From NCBI GenBank assembly GCA_963575745.1, contig CAUYUJ010018641.1, positions 1 to 64,000 on the forward strand: 64,000 nt of DNA, in the 5' to 3' direction. Of the stretch, positions 1 through 10,098 are shown piece after piece. This DNA comes from Prorocentrum cordatum. Taxonomy: Eukaryota; Sar; Dinophyceae; Prorocentrales; Prorocentraceae. The position numbers and the translations under genes were made by a program. How positions within the stretch are numbered: position 1 is the first letter of the stretch; every line of letters starts with the position of its first letter. A model generated the notes under the pieces. The model searched no databases. It was given only the letters and a program-made list of their open reading frames with translations, and was not told the DNA's origin.

Positions 1-93
1 TCCAGGCGGCCTGGCAGAGGTCGCTGTGCGGCGCTTTGGAGCGCTCTGCGCTTTGCGCCTTCCTCACTATCTGGATTTGGGACGCTTACAACT
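1..93 (+). repeat. Module G, 3' end remnant
   Basis: The segment is GC-rich and ends with a degenerate form of the G-module terminus (tttgggacgctt next to a head module), matching the intact ends near 33776, 37328 and 53351. The rest of the copy lies outside the window. No gene is seen. Confidence 0.5.
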
Positions 94-404
94 GACTCGT
101 AGAGCTTATCTGAGCTAGTTGCCGGAAGCTTGAGAGTAACTCGTAGAGGTTCCCTTAGCTAGTTATAGCTGGAAGCTTAGAGTAATTACGGCGCGAGAGC
201 TAGTTGGCAAGAAACATCTCGACGGAACTTTTGGTTTGCTCGGTTGAAAATTGTGTTCTCGAAATTCAACAATTCGTCAGACGCGTAACTTTGAAGGCCA
301 AACAGCACGGCGGGAACGGCCGTTTCGAGTCATCTTGAAACGCGTTGTCGGGATGTTGTACTGAAGCTCTACGAGTCCCCCGGCGGTAAGAAAGCTTGAC
401 GGTT
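94..404 (+). repeat. Two head modules plus a short family-A copy ending in a broken hairpin
   Basis: Two heads (ACTCGTAGAGCTT...) are followed by the start of family A (gagctagttggcaagaaa). The copy then jumps to the tail arm and a hairpin at about 378-404. The hairpin has only its left stem; the right half is replaced by the next head at the sequence ggttAGT/aactcg. Most of the internal 177-bp subunits are missing. Confidence 0.6.
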
Positions 405-1849
405 AGTAACTCGAAGAGCTTCCCTTAGCTAGTTATAGCTGGAAGCTAAGAGTAATTCCGGCGCGCTGGAGAGCTAGTTGGCAAGAAAAATCTCGACGGA
501 ACTTTTGGTGACTTTTGCTCGGTTGAAAATTTTGTTCTCGAAATTTGACAATTCGTTAGAGCTCTAGTATTTGTTCCCGTCGTATTTGATCTTATTGCCG
601 CTCGCCATCTCGATCTCAGCTCGATCGGGTAACTTTGAAGGCCAAAAAGCACGGTGGCGGGAACGGCCGTTTCGAGTCATCTTGCTACGGGCTGTCGGTA
701 TTTTCAACAAAACTCGAGCTGTAGGGCAGCTACAGTGCCTGTAAGCGCAGCTATCGCACTCAGAATCATCAGGCGCGTTCGCCTGTTCAATCCAGAGGTC
801 TGAACTCGGTCTGCTACCCGAGCTAGATCCGCAATCTATTTGTATTATTCGAGTCAACTTGATACGCGTTGTCGGTATTTTCTACTTAACTCGAGCTGTA
901 GGGCAGCTACAGTGCTGGTAAGCACACCTATCGCTCTCAGAATCATCAGGCGCGTTCGCCTGTTGAATCCAGAGGTCTGAACTCGGTCTGCTAGCCGAGC
1001 TAGGTCCGCAAACCTATTCGTATTATTCGAGTCAACTTGATACGCGTTGTCGGTATTTTCTGCTTAACTCGAGGTCTAGGGCAGCTACAGTGCTGGTAAG
1101 CACACCTATCGCACTCAGAATCGTCAGGCGCGTTCGCCTGTTAAATCCATAGGTCTAAACTCGGTCTGCTAGCTGGGCTAGGTCCGCAAACCTATTCGTA
1201 TTATTCGAGTCATCTTGACAAACGCTCTCGGTTTTCTGTACTTAACTCGAGCTTTAGGGCAGTTACAGAGCCTATAGTCACATAAATCGATTGGGAATCA
1301 TCGGGCGCGTTTGTCTGTTGTATCGAGAGCTCTGAACTCGGCCTGCTGCCCGAGCTAGCTTCGCGAAACTATTCGTATTCTCCGAATCATCGTGCAACGT
1401 GCTCTCAATTTTCTGCACTCAACTCGTGCTGGGGGAGGGCTACAGTGCTGCGGGTCATAGAAATCGATTTGCACACATCAGACGCGTTCGTTGGACGATT
1501 CGAAAGCTCAGAACTTGATTTGCTGCTCGAAACAGATTCGCGAAACTATTGTATTATTCGAGTCATTCTGAGAGATGCTCTCGGTTTTCTGCACTTAACT
1601 CGGGCTGTCGGGGGGCTGCAGGGCTGGTAATCATGAGTCGATTCGCAGACATCAGACGCGTCCGCCTGTCGCATTGCGAGGTCTGAACTCGGTCTGATAC
1701 TCGAACTGGATTGCGAAACTGTTTGTTTTTTTGTTAGAGTCATGGAAACTAGTCGTTCTCTGGATTATTTCCCACTCTATATACTGTCAGGAAGCTCTAC
1801 GAGTCCCCCGGCGGTAAGAAAGGTTGACGGTTTACCGCCGGCGCCCAGT
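405..1849 (+). repeat. Family A composite repeat
   Basis: This is a long family-A copy: head, prefix, then about six subunits of 177 bp anchored on cgagtcatcttga, ending with the tail arm and a complete hairpin (about 1808-1842). Neighbouring subunits repeat the block atcaggcgcgttcgcctgtt with small changes. The short open frames crossing it are on both strands and are not conserved between copies, so no coding gene is supported. Confidence 0.8.
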
Positions 1850-2982
1850 AATTCCTGGGCGCTGGAGAGCTAGTTGACAAGAAAAATCTCGACGGGACGT
1901 TTGCTGACTTTTGGTCGGTTGAAAATTTTGTTCTCGAAATTTGAACAATCGTTAGAGCTCTAGTATTTGTTCCCGTCGTATTTGATCTTATTGCCGCTCG
2001 CCATCTCGATCTCAGCTCGATCGGGTAATTTTGAAGGCCAAACAGCACTCTGGCGGGATCGGTCGTTTCGAGTCATCTTAATACGCGCTCACGGTTTTCT
2101 CAACATAACTCGAGACAGGCGGCAACGGCCGTTTCGAGTCATCTTGATGCACGCTGTCGGTTATATCAAGATCAGTCGAGCTTCAGAACAACTACAGAGC
2201 TGGTAAGCACCACTAATGCATTCATAATGATGATCAGGCGCGTTCGCCTCTTGAATCCAGAGGTCTGAACTTGGTGCTAGCCGAGCTGGGTCGCAAACCT
2301 ATTCGTACTATTCGAGTCGTTGTAGCAGACGCTCTCGGTTTTTCGTACTTAACTCGATCTGCAGGGCAGCCACAGAGCTGATAATCACAGAAATCTATTG
2401 AGAATTATCAGGCGCGTCCGTCTGTTGAATCAAGAGCTCTGAACTCGGCCTGCTCTCCGAGCTAGGTTCGCAAACCTATTGATATTGTTCGAGTCATCTT
2501 GAGAAGTGCTCTCGGTTTTCTCTACTTAAATCGTGCTGGGGGAGTGCTACAGTGCTGCTTGTTACAGGAATTGATTTCGAGACATCAGGCGCGTCCGTTC
2601 GTCGAAGCGAGAGCTCGGAACTCGGTCTGCTGCTCGAACGACATCCGCGAACCTGTTCTATTATTCGAGACATCCTGAGAGGTACTCTCGGTTTTCCGCA
2701 CTTAACTCAGGCTGTACGGGGGGGCTGCAGAGCTGGTAATCACAGGAATCGATCGCAGACATCAGACGCGCCCGCCTGTCGCATTCAGAGGTTTGAACTC
2801 GGTTTCATACTCGATCTCGATTGGAAAACTGTTCGTTTGTTTTGTTAGAGTCATCTTGAGAGGTCTATAATCGCTTTGGCTGAAAACTAGTCGTTCTCTA
2901 AAATTATTTTCCACATTATTTAGAGAGCTCTACGAGTCCCCCGGTGGTAAGAAAGGTTGACGGTTTACCGCCGGCGCCTAGT
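1850..2982 (+). repeat. Family A composite repeat
   Basis: The copy starts inside the head sequence (aattcctgggcgctgg), joined to the AGT of the preceding hairpin, so it is 5'-truncated. It holds the A prefix and several 177-bp subunits and ends in a hairpin whose final triplet is cctAGT. Confidence 0.8.
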
Positions 2983-3290
2983 AACAACTTTTGGCTGGTT
3001 TTACGAAAAATTGAAAGATATTTGACTATTTATTTTTTAAAAAAGCAGATTTTTACGCCGAGCATTGGCATAGGAACCTCTCTGACAGCAGCTCAGCTCT
3101 CTCGATGCATGTTTCCATGAGTTGACCTCTGGGAACTGAGCGAATATAAACATCGAAAAAATCAAATTTCAAGATTTTCGCAAAATCTCCATTCTTTGAT
3201 TCCGTGTCGATTCTCTGCACTCTTACTAGTGAGAGGAGCTCTACGAGGTTCCCCGCGGTGACCAGGTTGACGGTTCACCGCCGGCGCCGG
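2983..3290 (+). repeat. Family F module, 5'-truncated
   Basis: The sequence starts at the internal F block aacttttggctggtttta and continues through agcagatttttacgccgagc. It ends in the F-type tail (gagctctacgaggttcc) and F-type hairpin with GTGA/TCAC in the stem. Confidence 0.75.
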
Positions 3291-3464
3291 TTGCTGGAAG
3301 CTTTAGAGTAATTCCGGAGCGCTGGAGAGCTAGTTGGCAAGACAAATCTCGACGGAACTTTTGGTGACTTTTGGTCGGTTGTAAATTTCGTTCTCGAAAT
3401 TTGAACATTCGTTAGAGCTCTAGTATTTTTTCCCCATGATATTCGATCTCATTCCCGCTCGCCC
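3291..3464 (+). repeat. Family A prefix, interrupted
   Basis: This is the 5' part of an A copy (ggagagctagttggcaag to ctcattcccgctcgcc). It breaks off at 3465, where a GC-rich island begins instead of the usual atcttgatctcagctcg. Confidence 0.7.
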
Positions 3465-3601
3465 CCGCGCGCGCGCGCGGGGGCGGGGGCGCGCCGGGCG
3501 GGCGGGCGCGGGCGCTTGGGCGGCCGCGGCGCGCACACGCACGCGCGTCACACACACGCATGCACACGCACACACACACGCGCGCACGCACGCGCGCACA
3601 C
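3465..3601. repeat. CG-rich and CA/CG alternating purine-pyrimidine tract
   Basis: A run of CG dinucleotides and G-rich sequence (3465-3535) is followed by about 65 bp of alternating CA/CG. Alternating purine-pyrimidine tracts of this kind can adopt left-handed DNA. Open frames here on both strands are low-complexity artefacts. Confidence 0.8.
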
Positions 3602-3880
3602 CGGATTGGACGGTCGCCCCCAAGGCGGCCGTCCTTTCTCAATCCCATGAGAGACCGTCGTCCCAGTCCATGCATCCCCCCGGATGGCTTGGTGGCGCAA
3701 GGCGCAGGCTGAAGGAGCACACTTCCCTCCCCGACGGCTGGGTTTTCCCCCAGCCAGCCCGGGGGTGTGACGGGGAATGAGGTAGTACTTGGTGAACTGC
3801 CGGTGAGATTGGGTATCCCCCAGTGTCATTTCAGCCTGGGCGCAAGGCGCAATTCGAGCCTCCGGGCAGTAAATGGTGTT
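3602..3880. other. GC-rich sequence outside the repeat families
   Basis: Single-copy in this window apart from a short internal echo (ggcgcaaggcgca near 3694 and 3838). A strong hairpin is visible near 3607-3636 (GGACGG...CCGTCC with an inner CGCC/GGCG stem). I do not recognise a gene. Confidence 0.5.
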
Positions 3881-4000
3881 GTGGGTTTGGGGGCGGGGGC
3901 GGGGGCAGGGGCGGGGCCGGGGGCGGGGCCGGGGCCGGGGGCCGCGGGGCCGGGGCCGGGGACCCAGGGGCCAGGGGCAGGGGCGGGGTCCAGGACGCAG
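3881..4000 (+). repeat. G-rich tract with quadruplex-forming runs
   Basis: Imperfect repeats of GGGGGC, GGGGCC and GGGGCA extend for about 110 bp with very many runs of three or more G on the + strand. The proline/glycine frames across it are artefacts of composition. Confidence 0.75.
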
Positions 4001-4011
4001 GAGGCTGCGCA

Positions 4012-4370
4012 GTGGGAGGAGGAAACGCTCGCGAATTTTTCGCGGGCGGTTTCCTGTCCAGCGCGCGGTTTCCGGTGTGGCGTTGATTTCTCTGGAAATG
4101 CGCGCTGGGAAGGGGCAGCGCTCGCGAAATTTTCGCGGGCGTTGTCCGGTCCAGCGCGTGATCCCCAGGGTGGCGTTGATTTCTTTGGAAATCCACGCTG
4201 GGAGGGGGGAAACGCTCGCGCTTTTTTCGCGGGCGTTTTCCTGCCCGGCGCGCGGTTTCCCGAGTCGCACGGAGGTTTCTGGAAACGGGCGCTCGGAGGG
4301 GGAAACGCTCGCGAAATTTTCGCGGGCATTTTCCCGTCCGGCGCCTGTTTCCCGGACTGCGCCCGAATTC
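4012..4370 (+). repeat. Four tandem 93-94 bp units with a palindromic core
   Basis: The core cgctcgcgaa begins at 4026 and 4119, recurs in altered form (cgctcgcgct) at 4213, and again at 4306, giving spacings of 93, 94 and 93 bp. Each unit carries an AT-centred inverted repeat of the type CGCGAAATTTTCGCG. The units are diverged, so the array is not very recent. Confidence 0.75.
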
Positions 4371-5155
4371 CTCTTAGCTCAGCTTCGCAGAGAAGTTCCG
4401 TCGAGATTTTTCTTGCCAACTAGCTCTCCAGCGCGCCGCAATTACTGGGCGCCGGCGGTAAACCGTCAACCTTTGTTACCGCCGGGGGACTCGTAGAGCG
4501 TCCTACCAGCATATAGCGTGGAAAAAAATTCCATAGAACGACTAGTTTTTCAGCCCAAAAGCGATTTCAGACTCTCAAGATGACTCTAAGAAAAAAACAA
4601 ATAGTTTCGCAATCAAGTTCGAGTATCAAACCGAATTCAGACCTCTGAATGCACTAGGCGGACGCGTCTGATGTCTGCAAATCGACCCATGTGATTAACA
4701 GCCCTGCAGCCCCGCTGAAGACCGAGTTAAGTGCAGAAAACTGACAACATCTCTCAGGATGACTCGAATAATACAATAGTTTCGCGGATTTAAACCGAGC
4801 AGCAGACCGAGTTCCGAGCTCTAGAATCGACCGACGGACGCGCCTGATCTGTGCAAATCGATTTGTGTGAGCGCTTCGGAATTACTCTAAAGCTTCCAGC
4901 AATAACTTGCTAGGGGAAGCTCTACGAGTTAAGTTCCGTCGAGATTGTTCTTGCTCTTCGGAATTACTTTAAAGCTTCCAGCAATAACTTGCTAAGGGAA
5001 GCTCTACGAGTTATTTCAAAATCTCTCGCCATCTTCGAAAAACCGACCCCAGGTTGCCACATTGTCCGCCCGGGCCGGGTTGGCCAACTAGCTGCACCCC
5101 GCGCCGGAATTCCTCTAGCTCATCCATGCCGAAGAGCTCTACGAGGTACTAGCTC
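4371..5155 (-). repeat. Inverted cluster of family A and F pieces
   Basis: Reverse complements of the head, the A prefix, a hairpin (about 4450-4497), A subunits with their cgagtcat anchors, and an F head (5040-5155) follow one another. Both ends are orientation breakpoints, since forward A sequence resumes at about 5156. Confidence 0.7.
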
Positions 5156-5861
5156 TTGATCTCAGCTCGATCGGGTGAATATTACTGTCAAAAAGCACTA
5201 TGGCGGGATCGGCCGTTTCGAGTCATCTTGATATGCGCTGACGGTATTCTGAACATAACTCGAGCTTCAGGGCAGCTAAAGAGCTGTTAAGCACACCTAT
5301 CGCATTCATAATCAGCAGGCGCGTTCGTCTGTTGAATCCAGAGGTCTGAACTCGGTCTGCTGCTCAAGCTAGATCCGGAAATCTATTCGTATTATTGAAG
5401 TCCTCTTGACAGGAACTCTCGGTTTTTTTGTACTTAACTCGAGCTGTAGGACAGCTACAGAGCTGATATTTACAGAAACCGATGCGTTGGTCTGTCGAAT
5501 TCAGAGCTCTCAAATCGGTCTAGAATCGCGAAACTATTCGTATTCATCGAACCATCTTGAGAATTGCTCTCGGTTCCTCCATTTAACTCGCGCTGAGGGG
5601 AGCTACAGTGCTGGTGGTCACAGAAATCGATTTGAAGACATCAGACGCGTCCGCCTGTCGAATCCAGAGCTCGGAACTCGGTCTGCTGCCCGAATTAGGT
5701 CTGCGAAACTACTGCATTGTTGGAGTCATCCTGAGAGGTGCTCTCAGTTTTCTGCACTCAACTCGGGCTGTAGGGGGGCTGCTCGTTGTTCTCAACTTCA
5801 GTCGAGCTGGAAGCTCTCTCCGGCGGTAATCAAGGTTGACGGCTTACCGCCGGCGTCCAAT
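5156..5861 (+). repeat. Family A composite, 5'-truncated
   Basis: It resumes forward within the A prefix at ctcttgatctcagctcgatc, has three to four 177-bp subunits, and ends in a hairpin with a shortened tail arm (aagctctccggcggtaa). Its terminal sequence is cgtccaat instead of cgcccagt. Confidence 0.7.
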
Positions 5862-6399
5862 AGAGGAATTCGGGCGCAGGTTGGAGCTAGTTGGCCGACC
5901 GGGCATTAAGAGTCAATGTGGTAACTTTGGGTCGAGTTTTTAATTTTTGTGCAAGATTTGAAAATTCGTTTTGAGAACGGGTATGTTTTTCACGTGTAGT
6001 AGGTTATGCCGCAACTGCCAGTTAAATTCTCATGTCTGTAGCTGCAATATTACTTTTCGAAACACTTGCTGGAACCGACGGCCGTTTCGAGTCATCTTGA
6101 CTCGCTTTGGCGCTTTCCTGTACGTATCTCCGGATATAGGACAGCTACAGAGCTGATGCTGACAGAAACCAATTGGACATTAATCTACAGCTCTGAACTC
6201 GGTCTGCTGCTCAAGCTAGGTCCGGAAATCTATTCGTATTCCTCGAGTCATTTTGACGAGTGCTGTCCGTTTTCTGTATTCAATTCACGATATTCTGGAA
6301 ACAAAACTCTCTGAATGTCTAGCAGGCAGCTCCGCACGAGAAGAGCTCTACGAGGCTCCCGGTGGTAACCTGGTTGACGGTTTACCGCCGGCTCCCAGT
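5862..6399 (+). repeat. Chimera of family D and family A ending in a D-type hairpin
   Basis: The D sequence (gtgtagtaggttatgccgc, then aacacttgctggaaccga) is joined near 6080 to the A subunit start ggccgtttcgagtcatctt. The terminal hairpin is D-type, ending gctcccagt. The same D-to-A join point recurs near 51795, so this chimera may be a subfamily of its own. Confidence 0.65.
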
Positions 6400-6856
6400 T
6401 CCGGCGCGGGGTGGAGCTAGTTGGTCGACCCGGCCAGAACGGACAAAGTGGTAACTTACCTCGTAGAGCTCTTCAGCAAAGAGCTAAGAGGAATTCCAGC
6501 GCAGGGTAGAGCTAGTTGGCGGGCCCGACTAAGAGAGAGGATGTGGTAACCCGGGGTTTGTATTTTTCACTTTATGGAAAATTTGGAAAGTCGTTTCGAG
6601 AACCAGTATTTTTCTCACGTGTAGTGGCTTGTGCCGCGTTCGCCAGTAAAATTTTCAGGTGCGTAGCTGCAGTATTACTATCAAAAGACTTGAGGGAACT
6701 GACTTTGAATGGAAACCAAAAAAACGTGTTTTTCCGAGTTTTCCTGCTCTTGCTTCAGAAGATTCCTTCATCTGTTCCGAGAAGCGCTGCGCAACGAAAG
6801 AGCTCTACGAGATGCCCGGCGGTAACCTGGTTGACGGTTTACCGCCGGTTCCCAGT
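6400..6856 (+). repeat. Heads plus family D module
   Basis: Two head-like segments are followed by a full D module: acgtgtagtggcttgtgcc, the block ctatcaaaagacttgaggg, and a tail with hairpin ending gttcccagt. No conserved reading frame is seen. Confidence 0.7.
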
Positions 6857-7157
6857 TTGGGTGGTTTTGCAACTTTTTGAAAGATATTTGACAATTCATT
6901 TTGAGAAAGCAGATTTTTCGCACCTGTAAACGACTATGAGGGTCTCTCTGTCTTAGTATGAGCTCTGTAGGCGCCTTTTTACTATCAAAACACTTGGCGG
7001 AACCATCTTCATGTCGACACGAAAAAATCAATTTTTCTTTTTTTCGAGAAATGCTTCCAGAAGCTCTCTCTTTCGACTTCGAGCACGCTTACGCGTGAAA
7101 TGAGCTCTACGAGATTCCCGGCGGTGACCAGGTTGACGGTTCACCGCCGGCGCCAGT
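6857..7157 (+). repeat. Family F module
   Basis: F body (agcagatttttcgcacctg, atgtcgacacgaaaaaatc, cgagaaatgcttccagaag) ending in the F-type hairpin at about 7115-7157. The 5' end is truncated at tttgggtggttttgc. Confidence 0.75.
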
Positions 7158-7495
7158 TGACGGGCCCGACCAAAAGAGAGGATGTGGTAACCGGGGTTCG
7201 GTTTTTGTCTCTGTATGCAAAATTTTGAAATTCGTTTTGAGAACCAGTATTTTTCTCACGTGTAGTGGGTTGTGCCGCGTCTGCGAGTAAAATTCTCAGG
7301 TCTGTAGCTGCAGTATTGCTATCAAAAGACTTGAGGGAACCAACTTTGGATGAAAACCAAAAATTGTTTTTTTCGAGTTTTTCTGCTCTTGCTTCAGAAG
7401 CTTCCTCATGTGTTCGAAGAAGCACTGTGCAACAAAAGAGCTTTACGAGGTGCCCGGCGGTAACCAAGGTTGACGGTTTACCGCCGGTTCCCAGT
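7158..7495 (+). repeat. Family D module
   Basis: D body starting in gacgggcccgaccaaaaga, with tctcacgtgtagtgggttg and ttggatgaaaaccaaaaat, ending in a hairpin with gttcccagt. Its native T-run after aaccaaaaat is short here, whereas in the copy near 63151 it is 90 bases long. Confidence 0.7.
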
Positions 7496-8662
7496 TCTGG
7501 GGCGCTGGAGAGCTAGTTGGCAAGAAAAATCTCGACGGACCTTTTGGTGACTTTTGGTCGGTTGAAAATTTTGCTCTCGAAATTCAACCATTCGTTAGAG
7601 CTCTAGTATTTTTCCCATGATATTCGATCTTATTCTCGCTCGCCATCTTGATCTCAGCTCGATCGGGTACCGTTTACTGCCAAAAAGCAGGCAGGCGGGA
7701 TCGGCTGTTTCGGGTCATCTTGACACGCAATAGCGGTTTTCTGAAGATCACTCGAGCTTCAGGAGAGCTACAGAGCTGGTAAGCACAGCTAATCGATTCA
7801 GAATGATCAGGCGCGTTCGCCTGTTGAACCCAGAGGTCTGAACTCGGTCTGCTAGCCGAGCTAGGTCCGCAAACCTATTTGTATTATTCGAGTCATCTTG
7901 ATAGACGCTCTCGGTTTTCTGTACTCAAGTCGAGCTAAAGGACAGCTACAGAGCTGATAGGTACAGAATCTGGTTCAGAATAATCAGTGGCCGTTGTCTG
8001 TTGAATCCAGAGCTCTGAACTCGATCTGCTGCCCGATCTAGAATTGCGAAACTATTCGTATTGTTCGAGTCATCTTGAGAGACGCTGTCGGTTCTCTGCG
8101 CTTAACTCGGGCTGTAGGGGGCTGCATGGCTTGTAATCACTGGAATCGATGCGGAGACATCAGGCGCGTGCGCCTCTTGAATCCAGAGCTCCGAACACTG
8201 TCTGTTGCCCAAACTAGGTCCGCGAAACTATTCGTATTGTTTGAGTCATCCTGAGAGGTGCTGTCGGTTCTCTGCACTTATCTCGGGCTGCAGGGGGGGC
8301 TGCAGGGCTGGTAATCACAGGAATCGATTCAGAGACATTAGACGCGTCCGCCTGTCGCGTGCAAAAGTCTGAACTCGGTCTGATACCCGAGCTAGGTTTG
8401 CCAAACTGTTCGTATTGTTCGAGTCATCTTGAGAGGTGCTGTCGATTTACGCACGTAACTCGGGCTGTAGGAGAGCTACAGAGCTCGTGCGAGACAATCC
8501 AGAAGCATCGGGGGCGTTCGGCTGTTGCATCCAAGGATCTGAAATTGCTCGGGCTGAAAAATTATGGTTTCGGTGTAATTTTTTTCGACATTATATGTTG
8601 TCAGGAAGCTCTACGAGTCCCCGGCGGTAAGAAAGGTTGACGGTTTACCGCCGGCGCCCAGT
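7496..8662 (+). repeat. Family A composite, reference copy
   Basis: This copy shows the family plan clearly. The prefix (about 7500-7680) runs from ggcgctggagagctagttgg to cagctcgatcgggtac. Tandem subunits follow, with the ttcgagtcat anchor at 7887, 8064, 8240 and 8418, so the period is 176-178 bp. A terminal segment (gaagcatcgggggcgttcgg) leads into the right arm at 8604-8618 and a perfect 10-bp-stem hairpin at 8621-8654, closing with AGT at 8660-8662. Each subunit holds inverted repeats such as CTGTAG...CTACAG and CAGGCG...CGCCTG. No coding potential is conserved across copies. Confidence 0.85.
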
Positions 8663-8678
8663 AACTCGTAGAGCTTCC
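8604..8678. repeat. Tail-head fold-back junction (two-tier inverted repeat)
   Basis: The right arm GGAAGCTCTACGAGT (8604-8618) is the exact reverse complement of the start of the next head, ACTCGTAGAGCTTCC (8664-8678). Between them lies the perfect hairpin 8621-8654. The junction could fold as a 15-bp outer stem around a 10-bp inner stem. The same head also pairs internally (AGCTTCC with GGAAGCT downstream), so two folds compete. The junction near 16370-16440 repeats this design. Confidence 0.75.
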
Positions 8679-9197
8679 CTTAGCAAGTCATTGCTGGAAG
8701 CTAAGAGTAATTCCGGCGCGCTGGAGAGCTAGTTGACAAGACAAATCTCGACGTAACTTTTGCTGACTTTTGGTCGGTTGAAAATTTTGTTCTCGAAATA
8801 CCTCGTAGAGCTCTTCGGCATCGATGAGCTAGAGGAATTCCGGCGCGGGGTGGAGCTAGTTGGCCCAGCCGGCCGAGGCGGACAATGTGACAACTTTTGG
8901 GTGGTTTTACGAAAATTTGAAAGATATTTGCCCATCTATTTTGAGAAAGCAGATTTTTACGCCGAGCATTGGCATATAAACTCCTCTCTGACAGCAGGTC
9001 AGTTCTCTCGATGCATTTTTGCATGAGTTGACTTCCAGGAACTGAGCGAATATGAACGTCGAAAAAATCGAATTTGAAGATTTTCGAAAAATCTCAATTT
9101 TTTGATTCTGTGTCGATTCTCTGCACTCTTACCAGTGAGAGAAGCTCTACGAGGTTCCCGGCGGTGACCAGGTTGACGGTTCACCGCCGGCGCCAGT
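8663..9197 (+). repeat. Head, short A prefix, then family F
   Basis: A complete head and about 90 bp of A prefix are followed by a second head of the F type (cctcgtagagctcttcgg) and a full F body. The block closes with an F-type hairpin whose AGT ends at 9197. Confidence 0.75.
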
Positions 9198-10098
9198 TCA
9201 ACAATTCGTTTGAGCTCTAGTATTTTTTCCCGTGATATTCGATCTTATTCCCGCTCGCCATCTTGATCGCAGCTCGATCGGGTGAATATTACTGTCGAAA
9301 AGCACTGTGGCGGGATCGGCCGTTTCGAGTGATCTTCATACGTGTTGTTGGTATTTTGTACTTAACTCGAGCTCTAGGGCAGCTACAGAGCTGATAAGCA
9401 CAGCTAATCGATGTAGAATGATTTGGCGCGTTCGCTTGTTGAATCCAGAGCTCTGAACTCGGTCCTTTAGCTGAGCTAGGTCCGAAAACCTACTTGTATT
9501 ATTCCAGTCATCTTGATATGAACTCTGGGTATTGTGTACTTAACTCGAGTTTTAGGACAGCTACAGAGCTGATATTTACAGAAACCGATTCAGAATCACC
9601 AGTTGCGTTTGTCTGTCGAATCCAGAGCTCTGAACTCGGTCTGCTGCCCGATCTAGAATCGCGAAACTATTCGTATTGGTCGAGCCATCTTGAGAAGTGC
9701 TCTCGGTTTTCTTCACTTAACTCGCGCTGAGGGAGGCTACAGTGCTGGTGGTCACAGGAATCGATTTGAAGACATGAGGCGCGTCCGCCTGTCGAATCCA
9801 GAGCTCGGAACTCGGTCTGCTGCCCGAATTAGGTCTGCGAAACTACTGTATTGTTCGAGTCATCCTGAGAGGTGCTGTCGGTTTTCTGCACTGAACTCGG
9901 GCTGTAGGGGGGCTGCAGGGCTGGTAATGACAGGGGTCGATTCGCAGACATCAGACGCGTCCGCCTGTCGCATTCAGAGGTACGAAAAATATTGAATGTT
10001 GGTAGGTGCTGCCGGTTTTCTCAACTTAAGTCGAGCTAGGAAGCTCTACGAGTCTCCCGGCGGTAACCAAGGTTGACGGTTTACCGCCGGCGCCCAGT
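9198..10098 (+). repeat. Family A composite, 5'-truncated
   Basis: It starts within the A prefix (tcaacaattcgtttgagc) and holds four subunits and a hairpin ending at 10098. The last subunit is shortened and joined to tcaacttaagtcgagctagg before the tail arm. Confidence 0.75.

Noticed and set aside
3238-3290. Module-tail hairpin as a rho-independent terminator
   Set aside because: The window is eukaryotic, the hairpin lacks a following T-run, and it occurs about 50 times without genes.
3412-4423. Long Pro/Arg/Gly-rich open frames on both strands
   Set aside because: They follow from GC-rich simple repeats and G-runs, overlap each other in several frames, and show no domain or conserved start.
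7496-8662. Family A as a CRISPR-like array
   Set aside because: The 177-bp units are contiguous and similar along their whole length; there are no short repeats with unique spacers and no cas genes.
8621-8662. Family A, D and F modules as Helitrons because of a 3' hairpin
   Set aside because: The ends read CAGT, not CTRR, no 5' TC end is consistent, and no Rep/helicase sequence is present.
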